Of a DNA stretch of 64,000 nt, positions 18,205-27,917 are shown piece after piece. A program made the position numbers and the translations under genes. Each line of letters begins with the position of its first letter. Within the stretch, counting starts at the first letter, position 1. The notes under the pieces were generated by a model that saw only the letters and a list, made by a program, of their open reading frames with translations, was not told the DNA's origin and did no database searches. Origin of the DNA: Trichormus variabilis 0441 (lineage in GTDB: Bacteria; Cyanobacteriota; Cyanobacteriia; Cyanobacteriales; Nostocaceae); the NCBI RefSeq assembly GCF_009856605.1, contig NZ_CP047242.1, positions 4,904,001 to 4,968,000 on the forward strand, read 5' to 3'.

Positions 18205-18228
18205 ATGTCTACCCTAAATCAAATAATA

Positions 18229-19191
18229 ATGGTTAATTTTAGTGTAGCTATATGTACTTACAACGGAGCTAGCCGCTTACCCCTAGTTCTAAATAAGCTT
18301 AAAGAGCAAATTAATACAGAACACTTTACATGGGAAGTTATTGTTATCGACAATAACAGCACAGATAACACATCACAAGTTGTACTTGAGTTCCAAGCAA
18401 ACTGGCCTCTATTCTGCACTCTTAAATATTTTTTTGAACCAAAGCAAGGTTTAGCCTATGCCAGACAAAGCGCAGTAGAAAAAGCCAGAGGTGAATTTAT
18501 TGGATTTCTCGACGATGATAATCTACCAACTGTAGATTGGGTAGCGTCTGCCTACGATTTTGGTTGTAAACATCCTCAAGCAGGCGCATATGGTGGTCGT
18601 ATTCAAGCTAATTTTGAAAATAATCCTCCCCAGGACTTTAAAAAATTAGCATTGTTTCTCGCAGTGATTGATCGTGGAGCAAATGCTTATATTTACGAAC
18701 GACGTAAAGGTGTACTTCCACCAGCAGCAGGATTAGTAGTTCGTAGAGAAGTCTGGTTAGAAAATGTACCTAGCCAACTATTCTTAGTCGGTAGAGTTAA
18801 AAAATCTATGCTTGCAAGCGAAGATTTAGAAGCGCTCGTATATATCCAAAATGCTGGTTGGGAAATTTGGTATAATCCCGCAATGCTTATGTATCATGAA
18901 ATACCTCACTGGCGACTAGAAAAAAATTATCTAATATCGTTAGTGCGTGGTATTGGATTAGCGAGACACCACATCCGTATGCTGCGTCTGCAATCCTGGC
19001 AAAGACCATTGTTTTTTATCATCTACTTAATCAGTGATGTCAGGCGTTTAATGATTCATTTATGGAAGCATAAAGAGAATATTAACGATAATTTAGTTAC
19101 AAGTTGTGAGTTAGAGTTTCTTTTAAGTAGCCTTGTTAGTCCATTTTATCTTTTATGGATACATAAAAACAAGGAAAAAAGTTATTCTTAA
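18229..19191 (+). CDS. hpsE: Family 2 glycosyltransferase, HpsE-like
   Basis: The 320-residue GT-A enzyme has the N-terminal nucleotide-binding pattern FSVAICTYNGASRLP, a DNNSTDNT motif, and the metal-binding FLDDDN (DxD-type) near residue 100. The C-terminal half has basic helices and a hydrophobic segment (PLFFIIYLISDV), so it probably acts at the cytoplasmic membrane face. The pattern matches HpsE, a hormogonium polysaccharide glycosyltransferase of filamentous cyanobacteria; the exact sugar is unknown. ATG 18229 is chosen because the catalytic strand begins two residues later, as in relatives; ATG 18205 would add eight residues. It opens the exopolysaccharide region. Confidence 0.85.
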   Translation: MVNFSVAICTYNGASRLPLVLNKLKEQINTEHFTWEVIVIDNNSTDNTSQVVLEFQANWPLFCTLKYFFEPKQGLAYARQSAVEKARGEFIGFLDDDNLPTVDWVASAYDFGCKHPQAGAYGGRIQANFENNPPQDFKKLALFLAVIDRGANAYIYERRKGVLPPAAGLVVRREVWLENVPSQLFLVGRVKKSMLASEDLEALVYIQNAGWEIWYNPAMLMYHEIPHWRLEKNYLISLVRGIGLARHHIRMLRLQSWQRPLFFIIYLISDVRRLMIHLWKHKENINDNLVTSCELEFLLSSLVSPFYLLWIHKNKEKSYS

Positions 19192-19526
19192 TGTATGCAC
19201 TTGCTTGTTAAGGGTTACAGCAGTCTTGTTTTCTCAAGAAAAAAGATTGAATTCATAAAGGCAGCCCTTGACAAGCAAGATATTAGTGCAAATGTTTGAT
19301 TTTTTTAGATCTACTTGTTTAGACAAACAATATCATAGGGTTTCTGGAATTAGATAATTATGTTCTTTCCCAGAACGGATATACCTAAATAAGCTGGCTT
19401 TATGTTGTCTAAGTTTCATGGAATAAATGCAGCAGAGTTTATAGAAAAATAAGATTTTTTGGCACCTTTAAATTAGGCGAATCTGTAGAAAAGTTTTTTG
19501 AACATAATAAAATAACAAGTTAAAAT
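19192..19526. other. Intergenic region between glycosyltransferase and pyruvyl transferase genes
   Basis: A 335-base AT-rich spacer. CTTGTCAAGGGCTGCC-like and CTTGCTTGTTAAGGG segments (19200-19275) are partly complementary and might terminate the upstream gene. No open frame is credible. Confidence 0.35.
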
Positions 19527-20630
19527 ATGATGAGTCTCTCTAGCGCAGAAACCATTAGAGCATCTCTTCACAATGCTTTAGGAAAAATAGAAAGTTTTAA
19601 ATCGTGTGCGTTACTTGATTATCCAGATCATCCTAATATCGGAGATCATTTAATATGGCTTGGTGGGGTAATTTATCTGACCAATGTTATGAAAACCCAG
19701 ATTAAATATACTTGTAGCCTACATAATTTCTCTCCAAAAACGTTGGAAGATAATATTGGTAAATCACCCATAGTGTTTCATGGGGGTGGCAATTTAGGAG
19801 ATTTATGGACTGAACAACAAAAATTTAGAGAAGGGATTATTTCCAAATACCGCGATCGCCCGATTGTTATTCTACCCCAAAGTTTATATTTTAGGCATGA
19901 GGTTAACTTAATAAAAACAGCGAATATATTTAATTCTCATCCTAATTTAACTATATTTCTGCGTGATGAACGTAGTTATAAAATAGCAAGAGAAGCTTTT
20001 GATAAGTGCCAAGTATTTAAGGCACCTGACATGGCTTTTCAGATGACGGACTTACAAGATATTTTCCATATTCAAAATAATAAATCATCAATATTGTATC
20101 TTTCTAGAAAAGATAGAGAAATCAATCAAAAGCAATCAGAGAATATTTTTGATTTGCCTAATTTAGTAGTTGAAGATTGGATTGCCTATGAATGGAAGTT
20201 TGGACATCCTACGAAAAAATTAGCCAAGTACGTTTCTACTTTATATAGAGAGGTATGGCAAAGGGGACTAGCTACTCCAATTGAATGGAATTCTCGACAA
20301 AAATGGCAAAATTCGTATCCATATGAAGTTGAATTCAATCATGTATATCAACCATCCATACATCAACTATCATGGAGTTTAATGCACAGTGGTGTTTATC
20401 AATTAAAGCAACATAGACTAGTTATAACCAATCGCTTACATGGACATATTATTTGTGTCCTTTTCAATATACCTCATGTATTTTTACCAAACAGCTATTA
20501 CAAGAATGAGGCTTTCTACGAAGAATGGACAAAAGAAATTCCTGATTGCAGGTTTATTAAGGATACTTCCGAAGTAAAAATTGCTGTTGAAGAGCTATTA
20601 GCGTCAAGTACGGGTAAAGCAATCAATTAA
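19527..20630 (+). CDS. Polysaccharide pyruvyl transferase family protein
   Basis: The 367-residue protein has the family pattern: YPDHPNIGDHLIWLGG near residue 31, VFHGGGNLGDLW near 84, and a second Rossmann-like half ending with the conserved VITNRLHGHIICVL near 303. Pyruvyl transferases use phosphoenolpyruvate to place ketal-linked pyruvate on sugars of capsules, exopolysaccharide or cell-wall polymers. Location next to a glycosyltransferase and near Wzc/Wza homologues supports a role in surface polysaccharide decoration. The start is ATG 19527 or the ATG one codon later. Codon use is more AT-rich than in the housekeeping genes. Confidence 0.9.
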   Translation: MMSLSSAETIRASLHNALGKIESFKSCALLDYPDHPNIGDHLIWLGGVIYLTNVMKTQIKYTCSLHNFSPKTLEDNIGKSPIVFHGGGNLGDLWTEQQKFREGIISKYRDRPIVILPQSLYFRHEVNLIKTANIFNSHPNLTIFLRDERSYKIAREAFDKCQVFKAPDMAFQMTDLQDIFHIQNNKSSILYLSRKDREINQKQSENIFDLPNLVVEDWIAYEWKFGHPTKKLAKYVSTLYREVWQRGLATPIEWNSRQKWQNSYPYEVEFNHVYQPSIHQLSWSLMHSGVYQLKQHRLVITNRLHGHIICVLFNIPHVFLPNSYYKNEAFYEEWTKEIPDCRFIKDTSEVKIAVEELLASSTGKAIN

Positions 20631-20773
20631 TATGGCTGTTGAAGGATTTCAAGGCTTTGTATTGTCAGGGTTTTGTCTTAGCCTGATGCCCTAATGATCT
20701 CAAAAATGCGACGTAGAGCTGATTCTCACATAGTAGAATCATCTCTACGTGAGTCTATCAGTCTGGACAAAAA

Positions 20774-21028
20774 TTACGTTTTTTGATTATCTGACTTAAA
20801 TCTACCTGCAAGAAAATCTCGTTTACCTAAGTGCTTGGTTTGACGTTTAGTAACTCGCTCTCGCCACATCCGAAAACTCGATTCTTTCATTTCGCGTCTC
20901 ATGAGGGCGATTACCTGTTTCTCCAACAGCCCAAATTGAGCTTCAATTGCTTCAAAAGGAGTTCTGTCTTCCCAAGCCATTTCAATAATGCGGTCTATAG
21001 TTTCCATATCTAATTCTGGTAGTTTCAT
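20774..21028 (-). CDS. Small conserved protein, TIGR03643/DUF2805-like
   Basis: The 84-residue product is highly charged and predicted helical: LPELDMETIDRIIEMAWEDR, then FEAIEAQFGLLEKQVIALMR, a helix-turn-helix-like segment, and a basic C-terminus (RMWRERVTKRQTKHLGKR). The pattern fits the TIGR03643/DUF2805 family of unknown function, which may bind nucleic acid. I start it at ATG 21028, since the conserved region begins there; an upstream in-frame start at 21052 would add eight hydrophobic residues. It sits 27 bases downstream of plsY on the same strand and is probably co-transcribed with it. Confidence 0.8.
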   Translation of the reverse strand: MKLPELDMETIDRIIEMAWEDRTPFEAIEAQFGLLEKQVIALMRREMKESSFRMWRERVTKRQTKHLGKRDFLAGRFKSDNQKT

Positions 21029-21055
21029 AATATTGAGAATGGGAAAAAGCAATCT

Positions 21056-21736
21056 TTAAGCACTCTGTTCTGTTTCTGTTGTTAGTTTCTGCCCAATTTT
21101 TGGTTCTGTACCTGCTAGCAAACGCTCAATATTACTCCGGTGACGCAAAATAACATACAAGCCACCAGCGATACCAAATAAAATGTAGGGTAAGGGTTGC
21201 TGTAAAACCACCATCACAATAGAGACGGCGATCGCCCCCATGATGGAACTAAGTGATACAATCCTTGATATTGCTACCACAACAGCAAATACACCAAAGG
21301 TAGCCAAACCCACCTGCCAATTCATGGCTAATAAAATCCCTAAGCTGGTAGCAACAGATTTGCCGCCTGTAAAGCCTAAGAAAATTGATTTACTATGTCC
21401 TAAAATGGCGGCTATACCTGCTAGAGTCACTAACCAAGGTTGCCACAGTTGAACATTTACCGTTGTAGGAATCAAATTTTGACTAGTGGCAAAGTTGAAT
21501 AAATAGTCAACTAAAGCGATCGCCAATACGCCTTTTAAGCAGTCAAGTCCTAAAACAAATGCTCCAGGCCCTTTACCCAAGGTTCTCAGAACATTGGTTG
21601 CTCCAGTGGAACCAGAACCCACTTCACGAATATCAATCCCCTTCAATTGTTTTACAGCAATATATCCCGTAGGAAAAGAACCCAACAGGTAAGCCACCAC
21701 TACCACTGCACCGCATAAACTCAACCACAAGCCCAT
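21056..21736 (-). CDS. plsY: Glycerol-3-phosphate acyltransferase PlsY
   Basis: The 226-residue integral membrane enzyme transfers acyl groups from acyl-phosphate to glycerol-3-phosphate, the first step of phospholipid synthesis in bacteria using the PlsX/PlsY route. The signature motifs are present: GSFPTGYI near residue 19, GSGSTGATNVLRTLGK near 41, and GHSKSIFLGFTGGKSVAT near 112. Five or more hydrophobic helices span the protein. Length is normal. It is followed closely by the small DUF2805-like gene on the same strand. Confidence 0.96.
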   Translation of the reverse strand: MGLWLSLCGAVVVVAYLLGSFPTGYIAVKQLKGIDIREVGSGSTGATNVLRTLGKGPGAFVLGLDCLKGVLAIALVDYLFNFATSQNLIPTTVNVQLWQPWLVTLAGIAAILGHSKSIFLGFTGGKSVATSLGILLAMNWQVGLATFGVFAVVVAISRIVSLSSIMGAIAVSIVMVVLQQPLPYILFGIAGGLYVILRHRSNIERLLAGTEPKIGQKLTTETEQSA

Positions 21737-21811
21737 AATCGATTCACCAGAATTGATAGTCTATGGTCTATAGTTTACACTCCACCAGTTTTCGAGTCAT
21801 GACTTTTGCAG

Positions 21812-23995
21812 CTAGTTATTGCTTACACCAACAGAAATTTCTGACTCTTCATCTCTTGTCCGTTCTTCCCCAGGTACTGAATCGGAGAATTCAGCCGAGG
21901 GTGGTAAAGAAACGGTGATATCAGCCCCGTTGATAATAACTCCCACTAGTCCTAGTTCTGCTTCCACTAGTTGATCAATGGCTTCAGCCATCATACTGTC
22001 TTGTGTATAGTTAACTCGTGATACGAGTACTATGCCATCACTATAGGGTTGAATTAACAAGGGGTCATTAGATACACTTAACGGACTAGTATCTAAAATA
22101 ACTAAATCATAGCGTTCTCTCACATCTTCCATGAGCCGCCGCATTTCGCTAGATTCTAAAATAGCGGCAGATTGACGCACAGGCCCAGGGCTAGGGATGA
22201 TGTATAAATTTTCGACTTCAGGGACTAAGCGAATACATTCACTTAAGCTGCCATAATAACGCAGGGGTTCAAGTGTGGCATCCTCGTCGGGAGAAACTCT
22301 CAAAGAGGTGGAACGTGAAGGCGATCGCAAATCTGTCTCAATGATCAAGGTTCTTTTGCCAGCGCGGGCGGAGGCTATACCCAGGTTATAAGCGCTGGTT
22401 GTTTTACCTTCCTGGCTACTAGTACTAGTTACCAAAACCACTTTTAAGTTTCTACCACCAATGCGCCTTAAGTTACTGCGTAATTTCTCATAAAACTCTA
22501 AATACAAAGAATCTAGAGAAAGGATGACAGGTAGAGCTTCCGGTGGTAAATCATCCACTGGCAATACAGGTATTTCTCCCAACATTGCCACATCCCGTTG
22601 TTTGAGGCTGTCTCTGATAGCTTCTCTGGTGCGGAGTGTTCCTTCCAAGGAACCTAGTAAGAAAATCACCCCACCACCGACTATCAATCCTAAGAAACCA
22701 CCTACCCCCAAGGTTAAAGGTACACTTTTGGGTTTTTTGGCATCAGCCGCTACCACGGGGGGTTGAGCAATGCTAAAGCTGCTTACTGTCTCTGCTTCGG
22801 CTGTTTGAGCATCGGTGAGCTTGGCTTGCATTTGATCATAAACTGCTTTCTTCAGCCCTACTGCTTGTTCTAAGCGCGATCGCTCTAATTGTTTGTTGGG
22901 TATTTGGGAATATTCTTGCCGCAGCCGGATTTCATCTCGTATTTGCTGGGCTAATTGTTGTTGTAGGGTTTCTTTTTGCGTTTGCAAAGCTACCATCTGG
23001 TTAGCTAGCTGCTGTCGGGCTGGATCTAAACTACTTTGGGCGCGGATACCACTAATATTTGTTGCTAAGGGTGCTGCTGTACCACCACCGCCAATTACTT
23101 CCGCCGCCCTTTGTTGGAGTAATTCTTCAGATGCTTGTTTTTGACGCTGCAACTGAATCATATTTGGGTGTTCTGGGCGCAAATCTTTACGAAGTAAAGC
23201 GATTTGTGATTCTGTCTGATAAATTTGCGATCGCAAGTTGGCGATAATTGGGTCAGCACTCAACGCCGAAGAAACATAAGATTGACCGACATCTAAACCC
23301 AACTTATCTTGCAAGCTGAAAATCTGCGCCTCAATTCCCGTAATAGTTTGGCGAATTACCCGTTGCTGATTTTGGCTACCAGTAACAGCACCAAGTAAAC
23401 TACCATTTTCTGCGGCTAATATAGCAGGTCTTTCCCGGCGATCGTACTGTTCCAATCTTTTTTCGGCTGCTTGTAGCTCAGACCTTGCTTGTGGTATCCG
23501 TTCATTGATTTTGCCAATAATAGCTTTTAGTCGCCCAGTATTAATATCACTACTGAGCTTGACCATTGCCTGCATCAGCTCCAGCAATATTTCCTGCGCC
23601 CGCTTGGGATCACTATCTTTATATGCCAGAGAAATGACATTAGATTCTAATTCTCCAGTACGTGAGTTTCTTCTCGGCGGTGTAATCGCTACGCTGGAAG
23701 CAATTCTTCTTGACGGAATCTTCACCTTTGCCGACACATTATCAATTACTTGATCTGATAGCAGAACTTCCTGGTTTAATTCCTGACCTTGTTGCTGAAT
23801 TTCGCTACCTGTCGTAGAAAATGATACCGGGGGTCGAGAATATGTCAGTGTGCCGCTTGCTGTATAAGTAGGTGCTGGTTCTGGTTGGATAGCCACCACT
23901 GTTGACCCCGCTACAACTAAAGCAAAGCTGGCTAATCCAATCCATTTATATTTTTCAAAAGCAATAATATAGCTCTTAACAATTGGTGGGGTCAT
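21812..23995 (-). CDS. Wzc-like polysaccharide co-polymerase with tyrosine-kinase-type ATPase domain
   Basis: The 727-residue protein combines an N-terminal Wzz/chain-length domain (first membrane helix at about residues 16-32), a long periplasmic coiled coil (about 140-400), a second helix near 425-450, and a cytoplasmic BY-kinase-type ATPase. That domain has Walker A VTSTSSQEGKTTSAYNLG near 525 and Walker B-like YDLVILDTSPL near 630. Such proteins control chain length and export of exopolysaccharide. The usual C-terminal tyrosine cluster is absent: the tail after the last helix contains no tyrosine. It is on the minus strand, in line with the Wza-like gene. Confidence 0.92.
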   Translation of the reverse strand: MTPPIVKSYIIAFEKYKWIGLASFALVVAGSTVVAIQPEPAPTYTASGTLTYSRPPVSFSTTGSEIQQQGQELNQEVLLSDQVIDNVSAKVKIPSRRIASSVAITPPRRNSRTGELESNVISLAYKDSDPKRAQEILLELMQAMVKLSSDINTGRLKAIIGKINERIPQARSELQAAEKRLEQYDRRERPAILAAENGSLLGAVTGSQNQQRVIRQTITGIEAQIFSLQDKLGLDVGQSYVSSALSADPIIANLRSQIYQTESQIALLRKDLRPEHPNMIQLQRQKQASEELLQQRAAEVIGGGGTAAPLATNISGIRAQSSLDPARQQLANQMVALQTQKETLQQQLAQQIRDEIRLRQEYSQIPNKQLERSRLEQAVGLKKAVYDQMQAKLTDAQTAEAETVSSFSIAQPPVVAADAKKPKSVPLTLGVGGFLGLIVGGGVIFLLGSLEGTLRTREAIRDSLKQRDVAMLGEIPVLPVDDLPPEALPVILSLDSLYLEFYEKLRSNLRRIGGRNLKVVLVTSTSSQEGKTTSAYNLGIASARAGKRTLIIETDLRSPSRSTSLRVSPDEDATLEPLRYYGSLSECIRLVPEVENLYIIPSPGPVRQSAAILESSEMRRLMEDVRERYDLVILDTSPLSVSNDPLLIQPYSDGIVLVSRVNYTQDSMMAEAIDQLVEAELGLVGVIINGADITVSLPPSAEFSDSVPGEERTRDEESEISVGVSNN

Positions 23996-24269
23996 AAAAG
24001 AGACATATAAAATTAATGAAAATTTATGCGGTCAATCAACAAAATATTGTCACACTTAGTAGCTATTATTCATCATTCATGATTCATAAGTCACCTGATT
24101 CACTTAATTCTTTATTTTCTGACATCAGTATCAATGCGATCGCGTGCAAAAACACTTTACCTTTGTAATACGGAGAAATTTAATTACTTAATTAATGTAT
24201 CCAGTACAAAGGTGAAATTTCCGTTTCCCCAATCTCCCCAGCAGTTGATTATCTTTTAGCATTCCCTGA

Positions 24270-25610
24270 CTACCGACTAAAGGTATCAAAGAAGTTGAGA
24301 AATGAGCGGACATTAAAGAATGGTTGGGTAATAGTACTGAGGAAATTTGTAATCCTGCCAATCAAGTTTCGTCCAACTACAATAACATCATTATCTTGTA
24401 GTGGCACATTCTGAGATACATCGCCTTCTAAAGCCTTTTTCCCATCTAGTCTTTGTGTAACTGCCTTGCCACGTTCCGGGTCAAAACGGACTAAAGCAAT
24501 ATCCCTAACGTTAGCAGTATCAAGATTAATTCCACCTAGTGCATCTATAAAAGTACTCCCATTAGGCAAAGCTTGAGTTACAAGACCACCAGCAGCATAG
24601 TTCAATACCCGGACTCTAATTTGTGGTGTCGCCAAGGTTGAACGGGCTACTAAATTGCGGTCATAACCGTCGTCTGTGCCGATTTCGCGGCGGGGAATAA
24701 TTAACGCATCGCCATCTTGCAAACGTAAACTAGGTATTGAGCCATCATTTTGTAATGCGGCATATAAATCAATGGTTTGCGAAATTGCCGAACCATCAAC
24801 TAATCGCCGACGTACTTGCACTTGGCGCAAATCTGCGCCAATGGTGGAACCACCCGCTACTTGCAACGCATCCCCAATTCGGGGTAGTGCAGCATTCAAG
24901 TTATAAATACCTGGTCTGAAAACCTCTCCACTAATACTAATTTGTACTGGACGCGGGTTAGCTAGGGTGACGACAAAAAGCGGATCATTAAGAATCTGGC
25001 TCAAACTCAAACGGATTTTTTCTTGTGCTTCTTCCAAACTTAAGCCTTGTACAGATACAATTCCTACCTGGGGAACGACAATATTGCCTTCTGCATTCAC
25101 TTGGGCTTGAAAACTTGCATCTGGACGCTGTGAAGACAAAGATAAAACTACTACAGGATTAATCACAAAACGATTCAGCAAAGAGCGAATCTTTTCTTGT
25201 GCTTCTAGCAAGGTTAAACCTTGTAGGGGAACAGTCTCCAGTAGCGGCACTATGATATTGCCTTCTGGATTAATTGCTGCTTGAAAACTCAAATCTGGAA
25301 AGCGTTGGACAACAACGCTAACTGCATCTCCCGGCCCCAAGCGGTAAGCACCAGGTGGGCGTTGAAATGTGACATTGATTACATCACCCGATCCCAATAA
25401 GTAACGGGTAAATTGGGGAGAAGTTTCGTTATTTGGATTCTGGGGTACAGCTTCCGTCTCTGGTGGAGGTGTAGGAAATAGTTGCCCAGAAGGAGGTAAA
25501 GTTTGAGCAATTACAGGCTGAAAGGGCGTAGCCAAGAAAACCCCTACCTGTATACTTACAAGGGATAAAGCGCAGAATGCACGCATATAATCATTGAAAA
25601 CTATTAACAT
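24270..25610 (-). CDS. Wza-like polysaccharide export protein with SLBB domains
   Basis: The roughly 446-residue protein has a hydrophobic export signal (FCALSLVSIQVGVFLATPF) ending near VIAQ, a proline-rich linker, two successive Poly_export repeats (each with FQAxxNxEGNIxVPxxxxVxxQGL and EEAQEKIRxxL), and SLBB-type domains (VQISISGEVFRPGIYNL). It would form or gate the outer-membrane channel for exopolysaccharide, working with the downstream Wzc-like protein. The start is uncertain: ATG 25610 is chosen, ATG 25586 also gives a good signal peptide, and TTG 25634 is possible. No lipoprotein cysteine is seen after the signal. Confidence 0.9.
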   Translation of the reverse strand: MLIVFNDYMRAFCALSLVSIQVGVFLATPFQPVIAQTLPPSGQLFPTPPPETEAVPQNPNNETSPQFTRYLLGSGDVINVTFQRPPGAYRLGPGDAVSVVVQRFPDLSFQAAINPEGNIIVPLLETVPLQGLTLLEAQEKIRSLLNRFVINPVVVLSLSSQRPDASFQAQVNAEGNIVVPQVGIVSVQGLSLEEAQEKIRLSLSQILNDPLFVVTLANPRPVQISISGEVFRPGIYNLNAALPRIGDALQVAGGSTIGADLRQVQVRRRLVDGSAISQTIDLYAALQNDGSIPSLRLQDGDALIIPRREIGTDDGYDRNLVARSTLATPQIRVRVLNYAAGGLVTQALPNGSTFIDALGGINLDTANVRDIALVRFDPERGKAVTQRLDGKKALEGDVSQNVPLQDNDVIVVGRNLIGRITNFLSTITQPFFNVRSFLNFFDTFSR

Positions 25611-25654
25611 TGTTGAATTCAGAATATACCGCAAGGAGTAGCTGCCATTATGAA

Positions 25655-26383
25655 CTAATTTTTAAATGGCCCGCCCATCAATGTGGATTGTACTGTTTCG
25701 CCTATAGACTTGGCTAATGGCCAAGTAGTTTCCACCTGACCTAAAGGTTCCATCGGAATGAGAATACTGACAGCTACCCACGGAGCGCGACTCTTGTGCA
25801 ATTGTGCTAACTGATCCGCCAAAAACCAGCGCAATGGAGATGAATAGCCACCATTGGGTAAGGCATACCATTGCAGGACTGCAAAGGTTTCCTGATCCGT
25901 AGATACACGAAAAAACATGGCTTCAACTGGAACTTTTCCATTTTCCCCGACATTCCCAGGTTTTGTGGCGGTAAGTTGAGCAGAACGTGATTGTGCTACA
26001 TCCCATTTCCCCCAGCGTAATTTTCCCCAACCACTAACATCTGTCCACTCTACTTCTGGTTGATTTTTGGGGCCGTTTTGCGGCAGTAACAGCAATAGTG
26101 CCTGATTGTTGGAACCTGCTTGCTTAAGAATCTGCAAAGACCACTTATGTTGGCCGATAACTTGTTCTATTTGATTAACAGTTTGCCAGCCAGGAAGATT
26201 TAAGCCTTTACTCCGTATTTCTCTCAATTCTTTGAGGTTGGCAATAGATGGTGGTTGTTTCCACTGCCAACGTCCACTCAGATAACCAGGTACTGCTCCC
26301 ACTGTCAATAATAGTAGGAATAACAAAAGCACTATCCAAGTAGTTAAGTGCTTGTGGTTGAGAAATTTAGATAAAGGGATCAT
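25655..26383 (-). CDS. Cyanoexosortase B system-associated protein
   Basis: The 242-residue protein has one N-terminal membrane anchor (TTWIVLLLFLLLLTVGAVPGYL) and an extracytoplasmic domain resembling the EpsI-like partner of exosortases (GWQTVNQ near residue 63; LQWYALPNGGYSSPLRWFLADQLAQL near 175). It lies between the exosortase gene and the Wza-like gene. EpsI-type partners are thought to assist exosortase processing or polysaccharide assembly, but their biochemical role is not settled. It probably forms a unit with the exosortase gene, although 311 bases separate them. Confidence 0.85.
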   Translation of the reverse strand: MIPLSKFLNHKHLTTWIVLLLFLLLLTVGAVPGYLSGRWQWKQPPSIANLKELREIRSKGLNLPGWQTVNQIEQVIGQHKWSLQILKQAGSNNQALLLLLPQNGPKNQPEVEWTDVSGWGKLRWGKWDVAQSRSAQLTATKPGNVGENGKVPVEAMFFRVSTDQETFAVLQWYALPNGGYSSPLRWFLADQLAQLHKSRAPWVAVSILIPMEPLGQVETTWPLAKSIGETVQSTLMGGPFKN

Positions 26384-26694
26384 TAGTAAAAATTGCTATA
26401 TTTACGCAAAATTTTACTGGAAAAAATGACACTATAGGTTCAGTAAAATCGTCAGTCTATCTACGTTTATACCCTAGAATCTGTACAACAAATTTATTCA
26501 CTCTGTCCAAGTATATGAAGTCTTGGTAAATTTTCTTTGCCAGATACCCAGAATTTACTTATAGATCAATACGGTTCAAGTAGGGGAAGTAGGGGAAGAA
26601 AGAGGGTTATTTTCAGAATGATTCTCTTCCCCTACCTTCACCAAAAAATTTCTTAACCGAATCTTCTATGTAATAATACCTGCACGATGATGAT
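26384..26694. other. Intergenic region with a hairpin, between exosortase and its partner gene
   Basis: The spacer contains a stem in which AGTAGGGGAAGA (near 26590) pairs with TCTTCCCCTACC (near 26625). It lies just downstream of the exosortase gene and could reduce read-through, but it lacks a strong T tract on that strand. The rest is AT-rich without an open frame. Confidence 0.45.
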
Positions 26695-27615
26695 TTAATC
26701 AGTAATCTCAGGTGAAATTAGCTGGCTTTCTCCCTCTATTTCACTCTCTAGAGGTGCGGAAAAATAATCACTCATCCTATTCAATATTGGTATTAAAGAC
26801 AACAGCATCAAAGCAGAGTAGAGGTCGCCTCCCCAGCTATCGTGTAGCCATTTAAAAGCTGCTTCTTGGCCTGTGCCATGAAAAAAGCTAAGTATGGTGT
26901 TACGGATGATATTGGCAATTACACTAATAAGAACAGCAGTCGATAAAAACCAAACAGTTGTGCGGCGAGAAGATAAATTATCTGTCCAATAAAGCAGCAT
27001 CAAACAAACGTAGATAGTTGTGAATAACATCTTTAAACCCGCACAGTAGGGAGCTACTTCAACTATTCTGCCAGATACGTAAATATTGATACCATCAACA
27101 ACTGCATCCATACCAAACTGATTGAGAATGAAACCAGCTGTACCTGCAATAAAGCTTTGCAAAGGAAAAGTATAAGGAGCTATGAGATAAGGCATAGCTG
27201 TTGGGGTGGCTAAAAATAGCAGAAGTAAGGGAAAGCCTTGTAATTTCAAGCCAGGAAAACCCTTAAACCACAAGCATAATCCTGCCAAGATTGCGGGGAA
27301 GGAGAGATTCACCCATTCGGTAACACCAGTCAAATAAAACACTGCCCCAATGACGAGTAAAGTTGCTCCTAAGGGATGGGTTTTATTGGGTAGACGTTGC
27401 CATTGTTTGCGGTTACCCCAACTCAGATAAGCAGCAAATGGGATGCCGATAATGCCATGACTGAAATATTCGTGTTCTGTGCTGATGGTTTTATACAGCC
27501 AACCGTTTAACCAATGTAGTAAAACAGGAGCATATAGCAGGGCCAAAAGACCTAAAATGCCTATGCCTAATAATTGATCCGTGTTTCGGGTTCTAATTTG
27601 TTGCTGAAGTGACAT
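26695..27615 (-). CDS. crtB: Cyanoexosortase B
   Basis: The 306-residue polytopic membrane protein has the exosortase catalytic triad in context: cysteine in VEVAPYCAG (about residue 191), arginine in NIIRNTIL (about 238) and histidine in KWLHDSWGG (about 258). Exosortases are transpeptidase-like proteins that process PEP-CTERM-type sorting signals and are linked with exopolysaccharide production. The adjacent partner gene identifies the cyanoexosortase B type (symbol crtB in that scheme; not phytoene synthase). ATG 27615 is chosen; TTG 27672 would add 19 hydrophobic residues. No sorting-signal substrate is visible in the window. Confidence 0.88.
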   Translation of the reverse strand: MSLQQQIRTRNTDQLLGIGILGLLALLYAPVLLHWLNGWLYKTISTEHEYFSHGIIGIPFAAYLSWGNRKQWQRLPNKTHPLGATLLVIGAVFYLTGVTEWVNLSFPAILAGLCLWFKGFPGLKLQGFPLLLLFLATPTAMPYLIAPYTFPLQSFIAGTAGFILNQFGMDAVVDGINIYVSGRIVEVAPYCAGLKMLFTTIYVCLMLLYWTDNLSSRRTTVWFLSTAVLISVIANIIRNTILSFFHGTGQEAAFKWLHDSWGGDLYSALMLLSLIPILNRMSDYFSAPLESEIEGESQLISPEITD

Positions 27616-27748
27616 AAGCGTAAGCAATTCAAATTTTAAGTGTTCAAAAATCAGAATATATAAGTTGATCAACTCTCTTTGAGGGAGTTCAAAATTACGA
27701 ATGCCATTGGTAATTGGTAATTATGAAAACACCAATTACTTATTACGA

Positions 27749-27882
27749 TATAGGAATCCGATTTGATTATTGAACAAACGTAAGTATCTGTAGGGTGGGC
27801 AATGCCCACCATATCCGGGTTTTGCTGGGCAATGCCCACCCCAGTACGTATGATTCACAAATCAGAGAGTAGCCCTATATAA
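27749..27882. repeat. MITE-like element A, copy 1
   Basis: About 134 bases starting TATAGGAATCCGATTTGATT and ending near CCCTATATAA. Internal TGTAGGGTGGGCAATGCCCACC forms a hairpin. It shares its 5' half with elements near 54.1 kb and 62.8 kb. There is no coding capacity. Confidence 0.7.
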
Positions 27883-27917
27883 CCTTGTGGGTGTTTAAAA
27901 AAATGCAGTACTGAAAC

